38,606 bases of DNA, from NCBI GenBank assembly GCA_020722215.1, contig DYLG01000007.1, positions 1-38,606 on the forward strand, given 5' to 3'. The notes under the pieces were generated by a model, which saw only the letters and a list, made by a program, of their open reading frames with translations, made no database searches and was not told where the DNA came from. Position 1 is the first letter of the stretch; each line of letters starts with the position of its first letter. Of the stretch, positions 9,099-18,193 are shown piece after piece. This DNA is from Desulfomonile tiedjei (GTDB lineage: Bacteria > Desulfobacterota > Desulfomonilia > Desulfomonilales > Desulfomonilaceae). The translations under genes were made by a program, and so were the position numbers.

Positions 9099-9839
9099 GT
9101 GGACATTCAGGTGACATCGGAAGAACTGAAGAGATTTGCAGAGCAATGCGGCGCTGACTTGGTACGCGTGGCTGATCTTGCCCTGCTTGAGGGCATCGAC
9201 ACTGCGCCTCCGGACCTTTTCGAAGGTTTTGCCAGAGCAGTCAGCATGGCTGTCAGGCTTGCCGACGGAGTTATGGATCAGATTGTTGACAGGCCTACTC
9301 CTCTGTATCAGCAGCATTACCTCAAGGTGAACGCTGTCTTGGACGATCTGGCAGTGCGCGTGTCTCAGTTCATTCAGAAGGCCGGAGGCAAGGCGCTTCC
9401 CATTCCGGCTTCTCAGCTTCTCAACAAGGCCCGGTGGACTTCCTATGTTTCGCACAAGGCCGTGGCCGTTGCCGCGGGCCTCGGGTGGCAGGGAAAGAGC
9501 CTTCTCGTGGTAAGCCCCAAGCATGGCCCCCGGGTGCGGCTTGTCACGGTGTTGACCGATCTCCCGCTGGATGCCGACGCTCCGATTAAGAACAGGTGCG
9601 GCAAATGCTCGTCCTGCGCGGACGCCTGTCCCGCGCAGGCCATCAAGAACGTGAATACTTACAGACATTATTCCAGTCGTGAAGAAGCCCTGCACTTCGA
9701 ACGCTGCGTGGAAAAGGTGACTACGGAGTTCCCCAAGATACCGTTCATAGATAGCCCAATATGCGGGGTCTGCATTGCAGTTTGTCCCTGGGGAAAAAAG
9801 AGAGTCCGCCGCGATAGCGAGGAACCGGAAGAACTCTGA
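9099..9839 (+). CDS. QueG-like 4Fe-4S double-cluster protein
   Basis: Resembles the COG1600/QueG (epoxyqueuosine reductase) superfamily but is short. It has a segment AVAVAAGLGWQGKSLLVVSPKHGPRVRLVTVLTDLPL typical of the family, then the ferredoxin motifs CGKCSSCADACP and CGVCIAVCPWGK. No C-terminal HEAT region is present, so it is probably not QueG itself but one of the stand-alone Fe-S relatives seen in anaerobes. The track start is TTG 8997; I prefer GTG 9099, with GAGGGA just upstream and the frame then opening at the conserved ELKRFAEQCGADLVRVADL. It lies 148 nt after lpxB, possibly in the same transcript. Function unknown. Confidence 0.75.
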   Translation: MDIQVTSEELKRFAEQCGADLVRVADLALLEGIDTAPPDLFEGFARAVSMAVRLADGVMDQIVDRPTPLYQQHYLKVNAVLDDLAVRVSQFIQKAGGKALPIPASQLLNKARWTSYVSHKAVAVAAGLGWQGKSLLVVSPKHGPRVRLVTVLTDLPLDADAPIKNRCGKCSSCADACPAQAIKNVNTYRHYSSREEALHFERCVEKVTTEFPKIPFIDSPICGVCIAVCPWGKKRVRRDSEEPEEL

Positions 9840-10163
9840 GAGCCATAGTCCGTTGCCTGCCTTGGCCGGTGCAGAGAAAACCCGCAGGCCGGAAAGCCTG
9901 AGCCACCTTGCCGTGGGGGCCGCCGGATGGCTTGACGTCTATGTAATTCGCCGTCGCTCGGACGGAACTGCTTGACAGGAGGCTGGTCAGAACGCTAGTT
10001 ACAGAATCGACGGTCCAGTTTTCTGCAGGCGCCCGCAGCATATTCTTGCTGCCCGGAACAAGGGGGCATCCACGCGATCAAGCGGGATCTTCGATACCTT
10101 GCAGGCGGAAGATCCTCCGATGTGTACGCCTGCACCTAAGCACAATGCCATAGGAGGTGTATC
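9840..10163. other. Intergenic region before the ABC importer
   Basis: About 324 nt without a convincing gene. The only clear signal is the strong ribosome site TAGGAGGTG just before the binding-protein gene at 10164. I see no good -35/-10 pair or riboswitch. Confidence 0.5.
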
Positions 10164-11456
10164 ATGAGAAGGAGACGGTCGGTTTACCTGGCTCTGCTGG
10201 TCGGGGCCACTCTTTTGATGTTCACTGGTCCATTAGCAGCTCAGGCGGCTGATCCGATAGTTCTGGGCGCGCCTACGTCCGTGTATACTCCTTTTGGCAA
10301 GTCATGCTTGCAGGCCACTGAGCTGGCTGTAGAGGAGATCAACAAAGCGGGCGGAGTCCAGGTGGGTAACGTGAAGCGCCCTCTCAAGCTCGTCAAATCC
10401 GACACAAGGGGAGGAGAGCCGGGAACTCCTCTGCACGACGCGATCATGGCATACACAAAGCTGATTACCGAGGAGAAGCCCGATGCCATCGTGGTGGGCG
10501 CCTTCCGGTCGGAGGTGTTGATGAAGGCCATGGACACGGTGGCCAAGTACAAGCTGCCTCATCTACACACGATCGCCCAAACTCCGGGATTTCAGAAGAA
10601 GTTTGCCGAGGATCCCGAGAAGTACAAGTATCTGTTCCGGGTCACCACCGACGCTCTGATTCCGGGATCGTACACCCAGGCGTGCCTTGATATTCTCAAG
10701 AAGGATTTTGGCCTGGACAGGGTGCTGTTCATATATCAGGACACGGAATGGGCCAAGGCCTTTGCAGGACTTGTGAAGATGCTCTCCGCCAAGAGCGGAT
10801 GGAAAGAGATAGGATTCGACGCATACGCAGCAGGGGCCAACGACTTCTCTCCCGCCCTTGAAAAGGCCAAGAAGGAAAATGCCCAGGTGATCGTCATTGT
10901 TTGGGATGTGCCGCTTGGCGCCGGGGTTTTTGCCAAGCAGTACCAAGCCCAAAAGGTTCCCGCCATTGTTGTGGGCTTCGTGCCCCCCATGGCAGCACCC
11001 CAGGCGGTCAAGACGTTGGGCCCGGGCGTCGAATACAGTATCCACGTGGAATTCCCCGTAGGCGCTTCCTTGCCTCTTAAGAAGTTGCCCAAGACGCTCG
11101 CGTTCCTCGATGCTTTCAAGAAGAAGTTCGGTGATCTGCCTGAAGCTGCCGCAGTGACATCTTCGGCCTACGACGCAGTATACATTTGGAAGGAGGCCGT
11201 CGAACGCGCGGGAAGCCTCGATGCCGACAAAGTAGTAGCCGAGTTGGAAAAGACCGATTACAAGGGAGTCAGCGGCCGGCTCAAGTTCGACAAGAACCAC
11301 ATTGCCATTTTCGGTAACAAGGACGCCAACGAAACGGGCCTTGCCGTTGTGTTCCAGTGGCAGAATGGGCCCGACGGACAGCTCATAAGGGTGCCGATCT
11401 ACCCGGAGACTGTGGCTGAGGGCAAAATCGTTCTGCCGCCCTGGATGAAGAAGTAG
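10164..11456 (+). CDS. ABC importer substrate-binding protein (LivK-like)
   Basis: Periplasmic binding protein of the branched-chain amino acid type (Peripla_BP_6 family), 430 aa. It starts with a classical signal peptide: MRRRR, a hydrophobic LALLVGATLLMF core and an AQA-AD cleavage site near residue 28. The mature part opens PIVLGAPTSVYTPFGKSCLQATELAVEEINKAGG, the usual first lobe of the family. ATG 10164 follows AGGAGGTGTATC. It leads the permease and ATPase genes downstream, though a 213-nt gap with a palindrome lies between, often a device that raises binding-protein expression over the rest. Ligand cannot be assigned; the acyl-CoA synthetase at the operon end favours an organic or aromatic acid over an amino acid. 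Confidence 0.9.
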   Translation: MRRRRSVYLALLVGATLLMFTGPLAAQAADPIVLGAPTSVYTPFGKSCLQATELAVEEINKAGGVQVGNVKRPLKLVKSDTRGGEPGTPLHDAIMAYTKLITEEKPDAIVVGAFRSEVLMKAMDTVAKYKLPHLHTIAQTPGFQKKFAEDPEKYKYLFRVTTDALIPGSYTQACLDILKKDFGLDRVLFIYQDTEWAKAFAGLVKMLSAKSGWKEIGFDAYAAGANDFSPALEKAKKENAQVIVIVWDVPLGAGVFAKQYQAQKVPAIVVGFVPPMAAPQAVKTLGPGVEYSIHVEFPVGASLPLKKLPKTLAFLDAFKKKFGDLPEAAAVTSSAYDAVYIWKEAVERAGSLDADKVVAELEKTDYKGVSGRLKFDKNHIAIFGNKDANETGLAVVFQWQNGPDGQLIRVPIYPETVAEGKIVLPPWMKK

Positions 11457-11532
11457 CAGCACAGCGGGTGTTGTCTAACCGGGGCAACTCGGGCTGAAAT
11501 GGCCGTTGCCGGAAGGGATCATGAGGCTCCAC

Positions 11533-11558
11533 AAGGGGCGGGTTTCAAACCCGCCCTT
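11533..11558. repeat. REP-like palindrome between binding protein and permease genes
   Basis: AAGGGGCGGGTTTC pairs with the following AAACCCGCCCTT as a near-perfect inverted repeat. It shares its core with the element at 5807. Sited between the binding-protein gene and livH, it may stabilise the upstream mRNA or attenuate readthrough. Confidence 0.65.
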
Positions 11559-11669
11559 CCTGCCCCATGTAGTCAGACAAGAAGCTCGGCAAACGTCGAA
11601 ACCGGTCCGCGCCCCTGTCATCAATCAATGAGGAGATCGCGCGGTCATTGATCTTCCGAGGTCAGCCTG

Positions 11670-12536
11670 ATGTCCACCATCATCTACGGCATCATAACCA
11701 GTGTTATCCTGGCGCTTTACGCGGTAGGTTTTTCGCTCACCTACGGAATCAGCGGGCTGGCAAACTTCGCTCACGGAGCCCTGTACATCCTGGCAGGTTA
11801 CATCTCATGGAACCTGATGAACTATCTGGGACTTCCCTTTCTCGCATCAGCTCCGCTTGCGGTGGTGGCGTGCGCTTTGGTGGGTTTCATCATTTACTGG
11901 GGACTACTGCTGCGGGTGCGTGGGATTCCCCTTTCCGAGCTGGTCGTTACTTTCGCCGCAGGTGTGGCTATTCTGGAGCTTCTTACATGGCGCGGCTTTT
12001 ACGGTATCAGTTACAGCCTTCCGGTATTCGTCGAAGGGGGCGTTGAAATCTGGGGTGTGGCCGTTGACGCGCAAAGGCTGTTGGTGATCGCGGTAGGCGT
12101 GGCTCTGGTGGTCCTTCTCTATCTGTTCGTTCACTATACGAAGATTGGATTGGCTTTTCGCGGAATGGCCCAGAACGAGCGCACGGCTCTCTCGGTGGGG
12201 ATTGAGTCGGACTGGATCGGGGCTCTTTCGCTTGCTCTGGGTTCGGCCCTTGCCGGCCTGGCAGCGGTGGTTGTTCTGCCTCTTGGCATGATGGAGTCCT
12301 CTGTCGGCTATGAGGTGCTGATCTATGCGTTGGCTGTAGCCATTGTTGGGGGCCTGGAGAGCACGCCGGGTATGGTGGTGGCCAGTTTTGTCATCGGGTT
12401 CGGGCAGAGAATCACTGCATCGTACATCGGGCCTAAGTGGATGATAATAGTCCCATTGGCCGCCATTGTTTTGGTCCTGGCAGTCAGGCCGTCGGGCCTG
12501 TTCGGCAAGTTCAAGGAACTCGAAGAAAGGGTGTGA
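11670..12536 (+). CDS. livH: Branched-chain-type ABC permease (LivH-like)
   Basis: 288-aa inner-membrane permease, about eight hydrophobic segments, of the LivH group. Family signs are the N-terminal YGIITSVILALYAVGFSLTYGISGLANFAHGALYILAGY (the 'NFAHG' box) and the cytoplasmic loop with FRGMAQNERTALSVGIESDWIGALSLALGSALAGLAAV. It forms the transmembrane pore with the LivM-like protein encoded next. ATG 11670 has a moderate CGAGGTC upstream. The livM start lies 1 nt after its stop. Confidence 0.92.
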   Translation: MSTIIYGIITSVILALYAVGFSLTYGISGLANFAHGALYILAGYISWNLMNYLGLPFLASAPLAVVACALVGFIIYWGLLLRVRGIPLSELVVTFAAGVAILELLTWRGFYGISYSLPVFVEGGVEIWGVAVDAQRLLVIAVGVALVVLLYLFVHYTKIGLAFRGMAQNERTALSVGIESDWIGALSLALGSALAGLAAVVVLPLGMMESSVGYEVLIYALAVAIVGGLESTPGMVVASFVIGFGQRITASYIGPKWMIIVPLAAIVLVLAVRPSGLFGKFKELEERV

Positions 12537-12537
12537 C

Positions 12538-13554
12538 GTGCAACCGCCGGATGTCAAAATCCGCAGAAAGAGGCTCGACCGTGGCATAAAGGCACGAACG
12601 GACAGCGTTTTCGTCATCGCAGCGCCGGGGGACATTATTTATGTGCTGGCACCCAGGGTTCTGCCGGTGGTGGCTTTGTTGATATTGCCGTTCTTTCTCA
12701 GCGAATACCACCAAGAGGTCCTTGTGCATGCCTCCGTAGTCGGGTTGCTCGCGCTGAGCTGGGACCTTCTGGCCTGCTGTGGCCTGTTCTCTCTGGGGCA
12801 ATCTCTGTTTTTCGGCGTCGGGGCTTACATGGCAGGGATGATGGACTATTACCTGCACCTGTCAATCTGGATAGGTCTCCCATTGGCCACCTTGTCGGGC
12901 GGCGCCATATGTTCGATTCTCTTGGCGCCGGTGGTCAGGCTCAAGGGAGTCTACTTTGCCATGGTAACCCTGATGCTGCCCCTCCTGTTCAGAAAGATCA
13001 TTGAGGCTTCGGGACTCCTTGGGGGAACACTGGGACTTTCAACCCGCGGCTCTTTTCCCAATGAATGGGTTGCTGTCTATTTGGGGATTATTGTGTTCCT
13101 GGGTGTCCTGTTCGGCCTGAGGAAGCTTATCGATTCCGATTACGGCCTTGTGTTGAAGGCGATCAGAGACGATGACCGTGCAGTGATGAGCGCGGGCATC
13201 AACATATATGCCCGCAAGGTGCAGGCCCTGTTTGTCGCGGGAAGCATCGCAAGCTTTGCCGGCGCTTTCTTGACGTATCGTTACGAATTCGTGGGCTTTT
13301 CCGTATTCGCGTGGGACTATGCGATTCTCCCATTGGCCGCGGCCGCTTTGGGAGGGCCCGGAACCTTCGCAGGCGCAGCCTTGGGCAGCATGATTCTGGT
13401 GCCGCTTTCCGAGGCACTCCGGGCAATGGGAGGGCTGAGAATCGCCAGCTACTGCTTGGTCTTGATGGTCAGCATTATCGCGCTGCCCGAAGGAATATTC
13501 TCTTTCTTGGAACGCAAGTATCATCAGTTCGAATCCCTCGTAGAGGTGAAGTGA
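12538..13554 (+). CDS. livM: Branched-chain-type ABC permease (LivM-like)
   Basis: 338-aa second permease of the importer. After a basic N-terminal tail (RRKRLDRGIKAR) it has LLALSWDLLACCGLFSLGQSLFFGVGAYMAG, the 'FSLGQ' box of LivM, and the EAA-like loop LRKLIDSDYGLVLKAIRDDDRAVMSAGINIYARKVQALFVAGSIASFAGA. The track start at 12466 would overlap livH by 71 nt; GTG 12538, immediately after the livH stop and behind AAGGGTG, is preferred. Confidence 0.9.
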   Translation: MQPPDVKIRRKRLDRGIKARTDSVFVIAAPGDIIYVLAPRVLPVVALLILPFFLSEYHQEVLVHASVVGLLALSWDLLACCGLFSLGQSLFFGVGAYMAGMMDYYLHLSIWIGLPLATLSGGAICSILLAPVVRLKGVYFAMVTLMLPLLFRKIIEASGLLGGTLGLSTRGSFPNEWVAVYLGIIVFLGVLFGLRKLIDSDYGLVLKAIRDDDRAVMSAGINIYARKVQALFVAGSIASFAGAFLTYRYEFVGFSVFAWDYAILPLAAAALGGPGTFAGAALGSMILVPLSEALRAMGGLRIASYCLVLMVSIIALPEGIFSFLERKYHQFESLVEVK

Positions 13555-13555
13555 C

Positions 13556-14332
13556 ATGCCCGGCGAGACACTGCTCAAGGTTCGGGGATTGAGGAAGTCC
13601 TTTGGCGGAGTGATCGCGGTGGGCAACGTGGGCTTCGAACTGAAGCAGGGCGACTTTCTCGGAATCATAGGTCCCAATGGAGCCGGCAAGACCACCTTGG
13701 TCAATATGATAACAGGCTTTGTAAGGCCGGATGGGGGCAAGGTGTACTTCAAAGGCAAGGACATTACCGGCAGCCGGCCCTATGACATCGCCAACTTGGG
13801 AATAGCCCGGACTTTCCAGATGGTTCGCCTGTTTTATCATCTTCCGGCGTACAAGAACCTCATCATCCCACTGTGCTCGAAACGGATCAGCCGGATAAGG
13901 GGAGGCCGCTTCGGCGAGCGAGACGAAGTGGCCCTGGACCTGTTGGACGACGTGGGCTTCGAGCGGGATTCGTACGTGCCCTACAAGCAGGCCGGAAGCC
14001 TCCCCCACGGGTACTTGAAGCGCTTGGACTTGGCACGGGCATTGGCTTTGCGTCCCGAGGTCCTGATTCTGGACGAGCTGTTTTCCGGCATGTCCATGGC
14101 AGAAGTGGCCGGCGTGTTGCCTCTTATGGAAAAACTCAGTGACAAGGGTTTGACCATCATCATGATCGAGCATCGACTTCGGGAGCTGTTCAAGGTGGCA
14201 CACCGGGTGATGGTGCTCACCTTCGGACAGAAGATCGCCGAGGGCCCTCCTGACGAGGTCATGCAAAGCGATGAAGTGAAGAAGGCGTACCTTGGAACCG
14301 ATGTGGAACTCGGTGAAAGCGGGCGCGACTGA
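13556..14332 (+). CDS. livG: ABC importer ATPase (LivG-like)
   Basis: 258-aa ATPase with Walker A GPNGAGKTT and the LivG-specific NLGIARTFQMVRLF Q-loop area. The signature is LPHGYLKRLDLARALA, where most ABC proteins have LSGGQ and LivG proteins LPYGxQR. Walker B is VLILDELFSGMS, with Leu in the usual DEP position, a mild oddity. IMIEHRLREL holds the switch His. Starts 1 nt after livM and its stop overlaps the next start (TGATG). Confidence 0.92.
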   Translation: MPGETLLKVRGLRKSFGGVIAVGNVGFELKQGDFLGIIGPNGAGKTTLVNMITGFVRPDGGKVYFKGKDITGSRPYDIANLGIARTFQMVRLFYHLPAYKNLIIPLCSKRISRIRGGRFGERDEVALDLLDDVGFERDSYVPYKQAGSLPHGYLKRLDLARALALRPEVLILDELFSGMSMAEVAGVLPLMEKLSDKGLTIIMIEHRLRELFKVAHRVMVLTFGQKIAEGPPDEVMQSDEVKKAYLGTDVELGESGRD

Positions 14333-15075
14333 TGCTTCAAGTGAGAAACCTTCTTGTGTTTTTTGAAAACGCTTTGGCCATCAACGATGTGTCGCTTGAG
14401 GTCAGTCAGGGTGAGCTGGTGGCAGTCTTGGGCTCGAACAGCGCCGGCAAGACCACATTGATGAACACTGTTTCAGGCCTGCTGTTGGACATCCAGAAAA
14501 AGGAGCAGCGTCGCGGTGGTGAAAGAATCACCATTATGGGCCGTGTGGAATATGAGGGCCGGGAAATAATCCAGCAGAAGCCCAGCCTGAGGGTGAAGCA
14601 GGGGATAGTGCTCTGCCAGGAGCGGCACCCTGTGTTCCGAGACAGCGACGTCCTGGAAAACCTCAGGATTGCCGGATACTTATACACTCGGCGTGAGGTG
14701 AAAGAAGGCATCGAAAAGGTCTTTGCCATCTTCCCAGTGCTCAGAAGGCTTAGAAAACGCAGGGCAGGCCTGTTAAGCGGAGGTGAGCAGCAGATGCTGG
14801 CCGCAGGAATTGCGTTAATGGCCAGGCCGCGGCTCCTGCTCATGGATGAGCCTCTGTTGGGACTAAGCCCTCTCTTGCAAGCCGAGCTTGCCGCGTCCAT
14901 CAAAGAGATATGCCGACAGGGCATCACGACCCTGGTGACCGAGCAGTTTGCAAGGCCCATAATGCCCATAATCGATCGGGGATATGTGATGGAGAACGGC
15001 AGGCTGGTTTTCTCGGGCAACCGAGAGGAACTCATGGACAACCCGGAAGTAAAATCAGCCTATCTAGGGGTGTAG
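14332..15075 (+). CDS. livF: ABC importer ATPase (LivF-like)
   Basis: 247-aa second ATPase. Walker A is GSNSAGKTT (Ser where Asn-Gly is usual), signature LLSGGEQQMLAAGIALM, Walker B LLLMDEPLLGLS, switch region VTEQFARPI with Gln-Phe where many have xxH. A 15-20 residue charged insert (DIQKKEQRRGGERITIMG) separates Walker A from the GRVEYEG strand. Start and stop overlap the livG stop by one base, so translation is coupled. Confidence 0.9.
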   Translation: MLQVRNLLVFFENALAINDVSLEVSQGELVAVLGSNSAGKTTLMNTVSGLLLDIQKKEQRRGGERITIMGRVEYEGREIIQQKPSLRVKQGIVLCQERHPVFRDSDVLENLRIAGYLYTRREVKEGIEKVFAIFPVLRRLRKRRAGLLSGGEQQMLAAGIALMARPRLLLMDEPLLGLSPLLQAELAASIKEICRQGITTLVTEQFARPIMPIIDRGYVMENGRLVFSGNREELMDNPEVKSAYLGV

Positions 15076-15077
15076 AA

Positions 15078-16736
15078 GTGTTGGTCAGACCTGTGGAACC
15101 GGGCGTGGACGACCTTTACGGCGCCTTTGAGCGCGTTGCTCAAGCGGTCCCTGACAAGACAGCCCTTATCTATTTAGGAGAGAAGTTCACCTTCGCTGAG
15201 CTTAGGGCCATGGCGCTTTCGCTGGCTGCGTCTCTGAAAGACATGGGAGTGGAAGCTGATCAGCGGGTAATACTCTATCTGTACAACGTCCCCCAGAACA
15301 TTATTGCGTGGTTGGCCATCCAGAGATTGAAGGCAACCGCAGTGCCGGTTGCCCCGGTGTATTCCGCGTACGACCTCGAATACCTCGCGAACGACAGCGG
15401 CGCAGAGACCATTTTCTGCATGGACAGCAATTTCAATTACGTGGCCGAGGTTCTTCCCAACTCACCGCTCAAACGCGTCGTTCACACAAGCATGCTGGAT
15501 TTTGTGCCGTGGTGGAAAAGGGCTATCGCCAGGGGACTGGAGCGCGTACCGGTGGGCCGCTTTCCGAAAGGTGAGGCAGTCTATGCTTTCAAGGAGCTTG
15601 TCAGAAAAGGCAATCCCAGGGCACTGGCTCCCCATGAACCCCGTGGGCCGGAGGCAACAGCAATCCTCCTCTACACCGGCGGCACTACGGGCTTTCCTAA
15701 GGGCGTGCCCCTGTCCAACGGCCTGTACCTGAACAACGTCGTGCAGTGGCGCGAGGCCTCGGCTGCCGTGGTTCCGGCGGGCGAGGGCGTTAGCGCCCTG
15801 GCCGCGCCTCTGTACCACGTCATAGGCCAGATGGACGCCACTGCGCCCCTGCTGATCGGTGGGGAGACCTTGATCTTGCTGCCTCGTGTGGTCCTTGACG
15901 GGCTGATGCATGAGATTCAGCGCCACCGGGCAACAAACATTTTCGCGGTGCCGGCGCTGTACCGGATGATGCTGGAGCACGACCGCCTGGGCCTGTATGA
16001 TCTCAGTTCTTTGCGCTACTGCGGGGTCGGCGGCGATGTGCTGCCTGCGGATGTGGCCAATCGCTGGCTCAAGAAATTCGGAATACCTCTGTACCAGGGC
16101 TACGGAACCACTGAATTCTGCGGAGCCGTCACCCTTTCTTATTCGGAGTACGGAGTTCCTCCGGAAGGCTCCATCGGCAGACTAACCAGGGGCAGCAAGG
16201 TGAAGTTGGTTCAGCCTGGAACCCTCGAACCCGTGTCTCCGGGCGAACCCGGGGAATTGCTCGGCGCAATGCCTTGGGGGGTGAAGGGATACTGGAACAA
16301 GCCTGAAGAAACCGCAGAGGCCTTTATCGAGCTGGAAGGCGAGGTCTGGTACAACACCAAAGACATGGTGCGGGAAAGCGAAGAGGGCTGGTACTTCTTC
16401 ATGGACCGGTCCGCGGATATGATCAAGCACAAGGGATACCGTGTGGCAGCGGCCGAGGTGGAAAGGGTCCTCCAGGAGCATCATGCCGTGCTGTCCGCTT
16501 GCGTAGTGGGCGTCCCTGACGAGAAGGTCGGCGAACGGATTAAGGCTTTTGTGGTAACCAAACAAGACGTGCGCGGCGTGAGCAGCTACGAGCTTATGGG
16601 GTGGTGCCGCCAGCGTCTTGCTCCATACAAAGTCCCCCATTACATAGAATTCCGGGATATGCTCCCCAAGTCAAAAGTCGGAAAGATGCTCCGCCGCGAA
16701 ATGAGGGCCGAAGAACAGCGGAAACTCTCCGGTTAA
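15078..16736 (+). CDS. Acyl-CoA synthetase (AMP-forming)
   Basis: Adenylate-forming ligase of 552 aa that would activate a carboxylic acid to its CoA thioester. Motifs in order: the P-loop-like ILLYTGGTTGFPKGVPLSN, YQGYGTTEFCG, then YNTKDMVRESEEGWYFFMDRSADMIKHKGYRVAAAEVERVL and the C-terminal PKSKVGKMLRREMR with the catalytic Lys. The track extends the ORF to 14910 through livF; GTG 15078, two bases after the livF stop and behind GGGGTG, is the sensible start and gives the normal family length. Its tight link to the importer suggests that it activates the imported compound. Family members handle medium/long-chain fatty and aryl acids; I cannot choose between them. Confidence 0.88.
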   Translation: MLVRPVEPGVDDLYGAFERVAQAVPDKTALIYLGEKFTFAELRAMALSLAASLKDMGVEADQRVILYLYNVPQNIIAWLAIQRLKATAVPVAPVYSAYDLEYLANDSGAETIFCMDSNFNYVAEVLPNSPLKRVVHTSMLDFVPWWKRAIARGLERVPVGRFPKGEAVYAFKELVRKGNPRALAPHEPRGPEATAILLYTGGTTGFPKGVPLSNGLYLNNVVQWREASAAVVPAGEGVSALAAPLYHVIGQMDATAPLLIGGETLILLPRVVLDGLMHEIQRHRATNIFAVPALYRMMLEHDRLGLYDLSSLRYCGVGGDVLPADVANRWLKKFGIPLYQGYGTTEFCGAVTLSYSEYGVPPEGSIGRLTRGSKVKLVQPGTLEPVSPGEPGELLGAMPWGVKGYWNKPEETAEAFIELEGEVWYNTKDMVRESEEGWYFFMDRSADMIKHKGYRVAAAEVERVLQEHHAVLSACVVGVPDEKVGERIKAFVVTKQDVRGVSSYELMGWCRQRLAPYKVPHYIEFRDMLPKSKVGKMLRREMRAEEQRKLSG

Positions 16737-16799
16737 GACCCGCACGCAACCCGCCTAGGCGAGTGCCTCGCACCGTTGAAAATGCTCGAATCGTGGTAC

Positions 16800-16966
16800 G
16801 CCGGCAATCAAGCAGGTCCGGGTAGCCTGGACGTTATACGTCCAGGCCTAGAAGCGGCAGGAGGCATATTGTCCAGGACCATGCGTCAGAGTCAATTTGT
16901 CGAGGCAATTTGATTGCCGGCTCAAACCTCCTGTTCCTTCGGAACCGGGACGCGGCAGCGTCCGGG
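16800..16966. repeat. Cluster of palindromes with 12-bp terminal inverted repeat
   Basis: GCCGGCAATCAA (16800-16811) recurs inverted as TTGATTGCCGGC (16910-16921). Inside is a perfect hairpin CCTGGACG-TTATA-CGTCCAGG (16826-16846). Just outside is another, CCGGGACGC-GGCA-GCGTCCGGG (16945-16966). GGTCCGGGTAGCC and TCCGGGCTACCC are also partly related in inverse. Not coding. It looks like a small non-autonomous palindromic element or stacked REP units after the importer operon; the first hairpin could end transcription. Confidence 0.55.
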
Positions 16967-17616
16967 CTACCCGCGTGGTGCGGCAGCTCCTAATAAATCA
17001 CCGTACTTATGCCAAGGAACACTTACCCATTTTGGGATAAGAACCGCGCAAGTATTGCAGGTCCGATCATCTCTCTTGCTCTATTCCTCGCGATTTGGCT
17101 AGCTTTCGTCTGGTCAGGCTAACCATCTGAGGCCATAATGTTCTATATGTCCGGAGTGGGTTCCAAGGCGGGCGGCCCCGATTACCTTATGCAGTTCATG
17201 CACGCCCGATCCATTTGCGAGAATACCTTGCGAAGAGGCATCGCAGCGGAGGCGTGAGGGAGAGATCCAGGTGAGCGGCTTGTAGTCTTGGAACGCGGGG
17301 ACACCTTGCCTAATTCCCCGGCTGCAAAGCGAAATGCGGTATTCAAGGAGGGGATGACTTCCTGTAGTGTCTTGAGGCGGCCTTGCGGGGATCAGTGCGG
17401 CAGCGAGACCCTGGTCCGAAAGGCTCGCTGAACGCCGCCGTACCGGGTAGAAACATCAACCAACCTATGCTATTCTACCCTGTGGAAAGGGACGACAGTG
17501 TCTACAGCGCCCGTCATGGAGCCACCAGCCATACACAGCGAGACAGAATAGATCCTGGCCGATCAGGGAATCCAGGCCTCGTTGTAGACGTTGGAAACGA
17601 AGGAGAGGGTCGCAGC
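16967..17616. other. Non-coding stretch before hicB
   Basis: About 650 nt with no convincing gene. The track ORF starting at 17383 is only an N-terminal extension of hicB, with no domain before residue 79. A clear ribosome site AAGGAGAGG lies directly before hicB. Confidence 0.5.
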
Positions 17617-17814
17617 ATGAAATACAAAGTGGTACTTCAGCATTCAGAAGAAGGTTACAGCGTCTCTGTGCCCGGACTTCCCGGATGCTGGTCACAAGGG
17701 GCTACCGAAGAAGAAGCTATTGAGAACATCCGGGATGCGATCCACGAGTACTTGGCGGCTGTGGACGACTTGTTCCCGGATACGGAAGTCCGCGAAATAG
17801 AGGTCACGATGTAG
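17617..17814 (+). CDS. hicB: HicB-family antitoxin
   Basis: 65 aa with the partial RNase-H-like HicB fold: MKYKVVLQHSEEGYSVSVPGLPGCWSQGATEEEAIENIRDAIHEYL. The motif PGLPGCWSQG...EEAxxNI is diagnostic. There is no C-terminal DNA-binding (HTH or RHH) extension, so it is the short HicB type. ATG 17617 is preceded by AAGGAGAGG. It neutralises the HicA RNase encoded 4 nt downstream, in antitoxin-first order. Confidence 0.9.
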   Translation: MKYKVVLQHSEEGYSVSVPGLPGCWSQGATEEEAIENIRDAIHEYLAAVDDLFPDTEVREIEVTM

Positions 17815-17818
17815 ACTC

Positions 17819-18031
17819 ATGGGCAGGATCCCGGGTATAAACCACCTGGCCGCAGTACGCGCTCTGCAAAGGGCTGGGTTCAGTATCATACGCCAACGCA
17901 AGCATATCGTCATGTCGGATGGGTTCAGAGTCCTCACCATTCCGCGCCACAATCCGGTATACGCCCACACCATGGCTGGTATTGTCCATGACGCCGGTCT
18001 CACACATAGAGAATTCAAGAAACTGCTGTAA
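17819..18031 (+). CDS. hicA: HicA-family toxin
   Basis: 70-aa dsRBD-like mRNA interferase: MGRIPGINHLAAVRALQRAGFSIIRQRKHIVMSDG...LTIPRHNPVYAHTMAGIVHDAGLTHREFKKLL. The catalytic His lies in RQRKHIVM (usual form RQxGSHxxM), one residue shorter than consensus. The PRHNPV and AGI...F segments match the family. Complete length, so probably functional. It overlaps no gene and is followed convergently by the phosphatase. Confidence 0.88.
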   Translation: MGRIPGINHLAAVRALQRAGFSIIRQRKHIVMSDGFRVLTIPRHNPVYAHTMAGIVHDAGLTHREFKKLL

Positions 18032-18193
18032 GCCTGGTCCGCGCTTTCCGCCGCGGGGCCGGCCGAACCACTCGGCAAGACAGGTACCGTTCTTCTGGAT
18101 ATCGCAAGCGTAACTGACCCTGTGAAGGGTCACCAACGATTCATCTCTTGTGCGTCGCGGCAAGAATTCCTTTGAATCTCAGGACATGCCGCA

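Noticed and set aside
14910-15077. Long 608-aa version of the acyl-CoA synthetase
   Set aside because: The first 56 codons lie inside livF in another frame; GTG 15078 has a ribosome site and gives normal family length.
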